Positions 14,691 through 19,146 of a stretch of DNA of 19,146 bases are shown here, in pieces. The stretch's first letter is position 1, and every line of letters begins with the position of its first letter. The notes beneath the pieces were generated by a model. That model searched no databases, was not told where the DNA came from, and saw only the letters and a list, made by a program, of their open reading frames with translations. Source of the stretch: Anaerolineae bacterium (GTDB lineage Bacteria > Chloroflexota > Anaerolineae > B4-G1); assembly GCA_030612585.1 (NCBI GenBank), contig JAUWNP010000072.1, positions 1 through 19,146 on the forward strand. The letters are read 5' to 3'. The position numbers and the translations under genes were made by a program.

Positions 14691-16118
14691 ATGCAGGACA
14701 GGCTTGCTGTTCCCCAGCTGGAGATGCTGAGCCGGGAGCAGTGTGAAACGATCCATCTGGCGTCGCTGGAGATCCTGCGGCGCACCGGCGTGCGGGTCTA
14801 CCACAAGGGGGCACTGGATCTGCTCCGCCAGACCGACGCCGTGATCACCGACGAGAACTTGGTCCGCCTCCCACCCGGCCTGGTGGAGTGGGCGCTGGAC
14901 CAGGCTCCTTCGCGCATCGCTCTCTGCAAGCGGGGAAGCGATGAGGTGATCGTCCCATTGGAAGGGCGGAGGGTTAGTTTCGGACCTGGGTCCGATTGCC
15001 CCAATTACCTGGATCCCCGCATGAAGAAACGCCGCCCTTTCACCGTCGCCGATGTGATTGACTGTATCCACCTGGTGGACGCCTTGCCCGAATTAACGTT
15101 CTGCATGTCTATGGGCATTCCATCCGACCTGGAGACGGACAATCCCTACCGCCAGCAGTTCGCCTTGATGTTGGAGCACACGACGAAGCCCATCGTCTTT
15201 GTGTGCGATGACCGTGCTGACTGCGAGACCATCACCGCCATGGCGTCCACAGCCGCCGGGAGCATGGAGGCGTTGCGGCTGAACCCGACACTGCTCCTCT
15301 ACTCCGAGCCCTCGACGCCGCTGAAGCACTCGGAGACGGCCACGGGGAAGCTGCTCTACATGGCTGAACAGGCATTGCCCATCGTGCACTCGCCCGCGCC
15401 GATGATGGGCGGCACGGCGCCGGTGACCCTGGCCGGCGGGCTCGCACTGGGCAACGCGGAGGTGCTCTCCAGCCTGGTGATGCACCAACTCAAGCACGCG
15501 GGCGCTCCGTTCGTCTATGGCAGCGGGCTGCACCACCTAGATATGAAGACGACCATCAGCGTGTACAGCGCGCCGGAGTTCCAGTTGGCGCGGATCGCCG
15601 TGGCCGAGATGGGGCGCTTCTACGGGCTGCCTACCTGGGGTTACGCTGGGCACTCCGACAGTTGTGTTATGGACGAGCAGGCCGCGGCCGATGCCGCTTT
15701 CTCCGTGCTGGTGGCGCTGTTGGCCGGCAGCAACCTGGTGCACGACGTGGGCTATCTGGAGGCGGGCCTGACCACCTCGCCGGAGATGATCGTCTTCACC
15801 GCTGAGACGATCTCGATGGTACGCGACTTCATGGAGGGCGTCTCCCTGGACGCCGAATCCCTGGCCCTGGACGTGATCCAGCGGGTGGGACCAGGCGGCG
15901 ACTTTTTGACCACAGAGCATACCCTAAAACACTTCCGTGAGCTATGGCGGCCAACGTTGTTCAACCGGCAGCGGGCCGAGTCCTGGATCGCGGCGGGCAG
16001 CAAGCGATTGGGGGAGCGACTGAAGGAGAAGACGGTGGCCATGCTGAAGGAGCACAAGCCAGAACCTCTTCCCGATAGCGTGCGGGAGGAGATTGACTAC
16101 ATTCTGAAGGGCGATTAG
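14691..16118 (+). CDS. MttB-family corrinoid methyltransferase, non-pyrrolysine, copy 2
   Basis: The 475-residue paralogue of the protein at 10168 has the same plan: RRTGVRVYHKGALDLL near the N-terminus, VSFGPGSDCPNYLDP (about 95-109), PMMGGTAPVTLAGG at 237-250, and VGPGGDFLTTEHTLKHFREL with RPTLFNRQ near the end. The barrel glycine/threonine block aligns within one residue of copy 1. There is no in-frame UAG, so it is a non-pyrrolysine member. ATG 14691 is preceded by AAAGAGGA at 14673-14680; GTG 14688 is an alternative start. The substrate-contacting loops differ visibly from copy 1 (for example QHTDEDLANV versus KHSETATGKLL), so the two may demethylate different or successive substrates (inference). 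The stop is TAG at the end. Confidence 0.88.
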   Translation: MQDRLAVPQLEMLSREQCETIHLASLEILRRTGVRVYHKGALDLLRQTDAVITDENLVRLPPGLVEWALDQAPSRIALCKRGSDEVIVPLEGRRVSFGPGSDCPNYLDPRMKKRRPFTVADVIDCIHLVDALPELTFCMSMGIPSDLETDNPYRQQFALMLEHTTKPIVFVCDDRADCETITAMASTAAGSMEALRLNPTLLLYSEPSTPLKHSETATGKLLYMAEQALPIVHSPAPMMGGTAPVTLAGGLALGNAEVLSSLVMHQLKHAGAPFVYGSGLHHLDMKTTISVYSAPEFQLARIAVAEMGRFYGLPTWGYAGHSDSCVMDEQAAADAAFSVLVALLAGSNLVHDVGYLEAGLTTSPEMIVFTAETISMVRDFMEGVSLDAESLALDVIQRVGPGGDFLTTEHTLKHFRELWRPTLFNRQRAESWIAAGSKRLGERLKEKTVAMLKEHKPEPLPDSVREEIDYILKGD

Positions 16119-16133
16119 TACCAATCGATGCTC

Positions 16134-16157
16134 GCGTTGGATCTGGCGATCCAACGC
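16134..16157. repeat. Perfect 10-bp stem-loop after the second MttB gene
   Basis: GCGTTGGATC-tggc-GATCCAACGC is a perfect 10-bp stem with a 4-nt loop, 16 bases after the stop codon. No U-run follows, so it is not a classic terminator, though it may protect a 3' end. Its core GGATCTGGCGATCC matches the core of the next stem-loop at 12 of 14 bases. Confidence 0.7.
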
Positions 16158-16182
16158 TTGACCGGGCCAATTCGAGGCAGTC

Positions 16183-16200
16183 GCGGATCTGACAATCCGC
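16183..16200. repeat. Second, related stem-loop
   Basis: GCGGAT-ctgaca-ATCCGC forms a 6-bp stem with a 6-nt loop. Its core GGATCTGACAATCC resembles that of 16134-16157, suggesting two members of one small palindromic repeat family in a row. Confidence 0.55.
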
Positions 16201-16215
16201 TTCGAGCGTGTGTAG

Positions 16216-16386
16216 GGTGAGATCAACTACCCCCAGCGGTGTTGGGATGAGCGGAGTCTTGAGGAGAAGTTCCGCTGGCTGTCCCAGCAGGTGCTGGATG
16301 AAGCGCGCATAGATGCGCTGGTCGAAACGGTCCGGCGCTTCGATGAGGTATCAAGCGCGCGTGAGTTGACTCGCTCGCTCGTCTGA
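16216..16386 (+). pseudogene. C-terminal remnant of an MmgE/PrpD-family gene
   Basis: This 56-codon frame lies between TAG 16213-16215 and TGA 16384-16386. It contains YPQRCWDERSLEEKFRWLSQ and, further on, VLDEARIDALVETVRR followed by FDEVSSARELTRSL. These match the conserved end of MmgE/PrpD proteins (family pattern: YPxG...sdeeLeaKFrxLaxpvLgeaRaeaLvexvwrLeelddvreLxxLL). No start codon or ribosome-binding site precedes it, and the domain of about 400 residues expected upstream is missing, replaced by stem-loop repeats. An intact family member lies at 17246-18574 with a different C-terminus, so this is debris of a separate paralogue. Confidence 0.65.
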
Positions 16387-16393
16387 AATTAGC
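16377..16393. repeat. 17-bp repeat, copy 2
   Basis: Identical to 11668-11684 (GCTCGTCTGAAATTAGC). This copy covers the last codons and stop of the MmgE/PrpD remnant, in a different reading frame from copy 1. Confidence 0.7.
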
Positions 16394-16432
16394 ATACCAC
16401 ACCCTGCACATAAGCCTTGATGCTTCCTATGC

Positions 16433-16460
16433 TTGACATCAAGCACAGCCCGCCTATAAT
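16433..16460 (+). promoter_or_regulatory. Consensus sigma70 promoter of the tat genes
   Basis: TTGACA at 16433-16438 and TATAAT at 16455-16460 are both perfect with a 16-bp spacer. Initiation is expected near 16467, about 40 nt before tatA. A small palindrome GCTTGA-CA-TCAAGC (16431-16444) covers the -35, and CTTGATG 16416-16422 pairs with CATCAAG 16437-16443, so a regulator site is possible. Confidence 0.72.
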
Positions 16461-16507
16461 ACAAACGTCGTTCATCAAAGGGAATATAAGGGAGAGGGAG
16501 AAACGAA

Positions 16508-16687
16508 ATGCCGAGTTTTGGTATCTGGGAATGGGTGATCATCCTGGTCATCGTGCTGGTGATCTTCGGCGCGAGCCGGCTGACGGACATAGGTAAGGGC
16601 CTGGGTGGGGCCATCAGTGAATTCAAGAAGGCCGTACAGGAGGAACAAGACGAATCCTCCAGCGAACCGGGAGAAGAAGGCTCGTAG
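16508..16687 (+). CDS. tatA: Twin-arginine translocase subunit TatA
   Basis: This 59-residue protein has the TatA layout. A short N-tail (MPSFGIWEW) is followed by one membrane helix at 9-20 (VIILVIVLVIF), the hinge FGASRLTDIGKGLG, an amphipathic helix ending in EFKKA (38-42), and an acidic tail rich in Glu and Ser. TatA oligomers form the conducting part of the Tat pathway that exports folded proteins. The hinge reads FGASRL instead of the commoner FGPKRL. The ATG has GGGAG 7 bases upstream. Its own strong promoter lies just upstream. The Tat-signal binding protein at 829 is an obvious client. No tatC is in the window. Confidence 0.9.
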   Translation: MPSFGIWEWVIILVIVLVIFGASRLTDIGKGLGGAISEFKKAVQEEQDESSSEPGEEGS

Positions 16688-16693
16688 GCGGAC

Positions 16694-17233
16694 ATGGATA
16701 TCCTGAAGAACTTCAACTGGATCGAACTGTTGTTTATCCTTGTCCTGGGGATACTCCTGTTCGGGCCAGACAGGCTGCCCGCGATCGGCGCCAAACTGGG
16801 CTCCTATGCCCGCGCACTGCAGAGTCTATCCGGTCAGTTCATGGCTCAGTGGTGGGAGGAGGCAGGGGTCGCCAGCGTCGCTCGCGAGGGCACAGACGTC
16901 GTGGCCACTGTGCGCGAGGCCGTTGCCGAGGTGAGGGGCGCGGTCCGGCCAATTGAGGAAGCGGCAGCGGCGGTCGCACCTGAGGTGATGGGCGCAGTCC
17001 GGCCAATCGAGGAGGCGGCAGCGGCGGTCGTGTCTGAAGCACAGATCCCAGCGCCGATCATCGGGGACATCGGTCACGAGCCGTTGCCACGGGTTTCATC
17101 AGAGGAAACGGAGGGTGGCCTGCAGGAGCAAGCGTTGGTCGAACGTATGGCGGAACTGGAGAAGCAGATGCGCGAATTGCAGACAGCACTGACGCGTCTG
17201 GAGACGGAACGGGGCGTGGCGCTGAGCGGATAA
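16694..17233 (+). CDS. TatA/TatB-like translocase subunit with an extended repeat-containing tail
   Basis: The 179-residue protein begins with one membrane helix (about 8-22, NWIELLFILVLGILLFGP), the FGPDRLPAIGAKLG hinge and an amphipathic helix, as in TatB, the subunit that works with TatC in signal recognition. The length and FGP motif favour TatB over TatA. The middle has an 18-residue-period repeat, GAVRPIEEAAAAV twice, from a 41-bp DNA repeat. The C-terminus (about 148-172, LVERMAELEKQMRELQTALTRLE) is a predicted coiled coil. It starts 6 bases after the tatA stop with only a weak AGGCGG, so translation is probably coupled. A second TatA-type role cannot be excluded. Confidence 0.82.
   Translation: MDILKNFNWIELLFILVLGILLFGPDRLPAIGAKLGSYARALQSLSGQFMAQWWEEAGVASVAREGTDVVATVREAVAEVRGAVRPIEEAAAAVAPEVMGAVRPIEEAAAAVVSEAQIPAPIIGDIGHEPLPRVSSEETEGGLQEQALVERMAELEKQMRELQTALTRLETERGVALSG
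16936..17030 (+). repeat. 41-bp imperfect direct repeat inside the TatB-like gene
   Basis: Copies at 16936-16976 and 16990-17030 differ at 3 positions and are spaced 54 bp apart, preserving the frame (18 codons). They encode GAVRPIEEAAAAV twice. This is a likely recent tandem duplication that lengthens the cytoplasmic helix. Confidence 0.8.
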
Positions 17234-17245
17234 GCCGACGATAGT

Positions 17246-18574
17246 ATGATTGGCCGCATCATAGACTTCATCCACAACCTGACCTGGGCCGACGTGCCGC
17301 CCGATGTGCAACACATGGCGGCCCGTTGCGTGCTTGACTTGAGCGGTACGCTGGTAGCCGGACAGGCCACGGAATTGAGCCGCCTCGTGCGGGACGTGAC
17401 GGCAGCCGTTTACGGCGGGGACGAGGCCACGCTGCTGCTCGACGGGCGGCGGGTGAGCGCGCCAGGGGCAGCGTTGGCCAACGGTATGACCATTGACGCG
17501 ATGGACATACACGACGGCTACCGGCCCTGCAAGGGACACGCAGGGGCGAACATCTTTCCGGCGGCGCTGGCTCTGGGTGAGGTTACGGGCTGGCGCGGCG
17601 AGGACTTCCTGACAGGGCTGGTGGTCGGCTACGAGGTCGCGCTGCGAGCCGGGGTATCACTGCATCGCACCGCCAGCGATTACCACACCTCCGGCGCGTG
17701 GGGGGCGCTTGGCTCGGCGGCGGTCACGGCCCGTGCGCTTGGTCTGGATACGGCGCAGACTCGCCACGCATTGGGCACTGCCGAGTATCATGGCCCGCGC
17801 TCGTCAATGATGCGCTGCGTTGACCATCCGACTATGCTCAAAGATGGCTCCGGCTGGGGCAGTATGACCGGCGTATTGGCCGGGCGACTGGCGGCGGCGG
17901 GCTTTACGGGGGCGCCGGCGCTCACGGTGGAAGGCGACGACGTGGCCTCCGTGTGGGCCAACCTCGGCCAGGTTTGGCTGATGCGCGATTTGTACTTCAA
18001 GCCCTATGCCTGCTGTCGCTGGGCACAGCCGGCCGTCAGGGGCGTGCTCTCTCTGGCCGCCGAGCGTCACCTCGCGCCCAGCGACATCGCCAAAATCGAA
18101 ATACACACCTTCGAGGCGGCGACCCGTCTCGCTGTGACCCACCCCGCTAACACAGAGCAGGCGCAATACAGCCTGCCCTACCCGGTGGCGGCAACCCTCG
18201 TTGACGGTCGGCTTGACCCTGAACAGGTAACTGAGCCACGCATTTTCGACGAAGCCATACTACGCCTGGCCGATAGGGTCACGATGGCGGTGGACGAAAT
18301 GCTGGAAGCGCGTTTTCCGGCCGAGGCATTGGCGCGGGTCACCCTGTACAGCGTGGATGGGAACCGCTTCGAGTCAGAAATCTGCGGCGCGCGTGGCGAC
18401 CCGACCGATCCGCCAAGCGACGCCGAGTTAACAGACAAGTTCAACCGCCTGGCCGGTGCTCATCTCGCCGCCGACCGCGTGGGCGCACTGCGCGAGACAT
18501 GCTGGGATTGTGCAGGGATCGGCGATGTGCGGCAACTCATAGCGCTGTTGGGGCCGCCGCCTGATAAGCAATGA
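17246..18574 (+). CDS. MmgE/PrpD family protein (2-methylcitrate dehydratase / cis-aconitate decarboxylase / iminodisuccinate epimerase superfamily)
   Basis: The 442-residue protein spans the full family length. Recognisable parts are the N-terminal helical domain with AMDIHDGYRPCKGHAGANIF (85-104), RGEDFLTGLVVGYEVALRAG (117-136), DYHTSGAWGALGSAAVTARA (145-164), MLKDGSGW (197-204), YFKPYACCRWAQPA (250-263), EQAQYSLPYPVA (304-315) and the C-terminal SDAELTDKFNRLAG. Conserved His98, His147, Lys199 and Lys252 fit the polar residues used by relatives acting on di- and tricarboxylates. The family covers dehydration, decarboxylation and epimerisation, so the reaction is not assigned; proximity to the ammonia-lyase homologue suggests small branched acids. 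It follows the TatB-like gene by 12 bases with no clear ribosome-binding site, so it may rely on readthrough coupling. Confidence 0.88.
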   Translation: MIGRIIDFIHNLTWADVPPDVQHMAARCVLDLSGTLVAGQATELSRLVRDVTAAVYGGDEATLLLDGRRVSAPGAALANGMTIDAMDIHDGYRPCKGHAGANIFPAALALGEVTGWRGEDFLTGLVVGYEVALRAGVSLHRTASDYHTSGAWGALGSAAVTARALGLDTAQTRHALGTAEYHGPRSSMMRCVDHPTMLKDGSGWGSMTGVLAGRLAAAGFTGAPALTVEGDDVASVWANLGQVWLMRDLYFKPYACCRWAQPAVRGVLSLAAERHLAPSDIAKIEIHTFEAATRLAVTHPANTEQAQYSLPYPVAATLVDGRLDPEQVTEPRIFDEAILRLADRVTMAVDEMLEARFPAEALARVTLYSVDGNRFESEICGARGDPTDPPSDAELTDKFNRLAGAHLAADRVGALRETCWDCAGIGDVRQLIALLGPPPDKQ

Positions 18575-18695
18575 GGGTGCAACGCACTTGTTTCTTGCCG
18601 TTTCAGCGATTTCGTCCAGCAGCCTGCCACGAGTACTCGCAGTGGATTGCACCGTAGAACAGACAAATTTGTAGCAAAAGTGCGTTGCACTTGAG
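18572..18695. mobile_element. MITE-like 114-bp element with 13-bp inverted ends
   Basis: GTGCAACGCACTT at 18577-18589 is perfectly inverted as AAGTGCGTTGCAC at 18678-18690. TGAG lies one base outside each end (18572-18575 and 18692-18695), a possible 4-bp target duplication. The left copy contains the stop codon TGA of the preceding gene. The interior has no gene, but has a palindrome ACAAATTTGT at 18663-18672. It fills most of the 161-bp gap before the last gene. Confidence 0.5.
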
Positions 18696-18735
18696 TAGTA
18701 ACGATGAACATAACTATTGGAGGAATCTGAACGTC

Positions 18736-19146
18736 ATGGAAACAATTCTCACAGGAACTAAAGGCACCGTCCATATTGCTCCCGACCGCCCTACGGTGCT
18801 TATCGGCGAGCGCATCAATCCCACCGGGCGCAAGAGACTGGCGGCCGAGTTGGTCGCGGGCAACGTCGAGATTGTCAAAGACGAGGCACTGGCTCAGGTC
18901 GCCGCCGGCGCCAGTGTGATTGACGTGAACGTGGGCGCGGCCGGCGTGGACCAGGTAGCGCTGCTGCCCCGCGCTGTGGAGATGGTCCAGGAGGTGGTGG
19001 AGGTTCCCATCAGCATTGACACACCGGACCCCGCGGCGTTGGCGGCTGCGCTGAAAGTCTACCAGGGCAAGCCGCTGGTCAACTCAGTCAACGGCGAGGA
19101 GAAGAACCTGAGCCGCGTGCTGCCACTGGTGGCCGAGCACGAGGCA
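18736..19146 (+). CDS. Pterin-binding methyltransferase (MeTr/MtgA-type methyl-tetrahydrofolate:corrinoid), N-terminal part
   Basis: The first 137 residues are present; the gene runs off the window. GERINPTGRKRLAAEL (about 24-39), GASVIDVNVG (58-67), VPISIDTPDP (88-97) and LVNSVNGEE (111-119) are the successive barrel strands of the dihydropteroate-synthase-like fold that binds methyl-tetrahydrofolate in MetH, AcsE and MtgA. In quaternary-amine degradation such an enzyme takes the methyl group from the corrinoid protein charged by an MttB homologue and puts it on tetrahydrofolate, so it is the natural partner of the two MttB-family genes here. ATG 18736 has GGAGG at 18719-18723, with a rather long 12-base spacer. 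The reaction direction is inferred from neighbours. Confidence 0.85.
   Translation, partial: METILTGTKGTVHIAPDRPTVLIGERINPTGRKRLAAELVAGNVEIVKDEALAQVAAGASVIDVNVGAAGVDQVALLPRAVEMVQEVVEVPISIDTPDPAALAAALKVYQGKPLVNSVNGEEKNLSRVLPLVAEHEA

Noticed and set aside
10168..16118. Pyrrolysine readthrough in the MttB-family genes
   Set aside because: No in-frame UAG exists inside either gene; copy 2 ends in UAG, but at the normal C-terminus of the family.

Overview
The window is about 60% GC by eye and almost every gene reads rightward. It is most consistent with an uncultured anaerobe of the Chloroflexota (Anaerolineae-like). The grounds are the Tat-type lipoprotein binding protein with an Ala/Pro/Thr/Glu linker, the fused double ATPase of a peptide-type ABC transporter, periodic short repeats at gene junctions, and a 24-bp palindromic repeat inserted in frame in a gene. 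The taxonomic call is an inference. Both ends cut genes: a GntR regulator on the minus strand on the left, and a pterin-binding methyltransferase on the right.

Layout. (1) 1-828: start of a divergent GntR-family regulator, then a 727-bp control region. It holds overlapping divergent sigma70-type promoters over a 19-bp palindrome, a second perfect-consensus promoter (TTGACA-17-TATAAT), and a leader of about 450 nt with alternative hairpins and a strong Shine-Dalgarno sequence that has no gene. (2) 829-8530: a peptide/nickel-type (Dpp/Opp) ABC importer operon of Tat lipoprotein binding protein, DppB-type permease with a helical insert of about 390 residues, DppC-type permease, and fused DppD-DppF ATPase, followed by a CBS-CBS-ACT sensor protein. 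(3) 8711-16118: a catabolic block of methylaspartate ammonia-lyase homologue, MttB-family methyltransferase, zinc alcohol dehydrogenase, tungsten aldehyde:ferredoxin oxidoreductase and a second MttB-family methyltransferase. (4) 16119-17233: gene debris (stem-loops and an MmgE/PrpD C-terminal remnant), then a strong promoter driving tatA and a TatB-like gene. (5) 17246-19146: an intact MmgE/PrpD protein, a MITE-like 114-bp inverted-repeat element, and the start of a methyltransferase of the MeTr/MtgA type.

How it may work together (inference). The importer brings in an organic nitrogenous or methylated substrate. The two non-pyrrolysine MttB homologues and the terminal MeTr-type gene form two of the three parts of a corrinoid methyl-transfer system that would end in methyl-tetrahydrofolate. 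The methylaspartate ammonia-lyase and MmgE/PrpD proteins suggest deamination and dehydration or isomerisation of small branched di- or tricarboxylic acids. The alcohol dehydrogenase and the aldehyde oxidoreductase could oxidise an alcohol to an acid while reducing ferredoxin. The corrinoid carrier protein is not in the window. The Tat genes fit the Tat signal on the transporter's own binding protein.

The most unusual items are the giant insert in the permease, the in-frame repeat insertion near the active-site cysteine of the ammonia-lyase homologue, two gene remnants (an aldehyde oxidoreductase start and an MmgE/PrpD end) that share a 17-bp sequence, and short periodic repeats that supply the stop codons of several genes.
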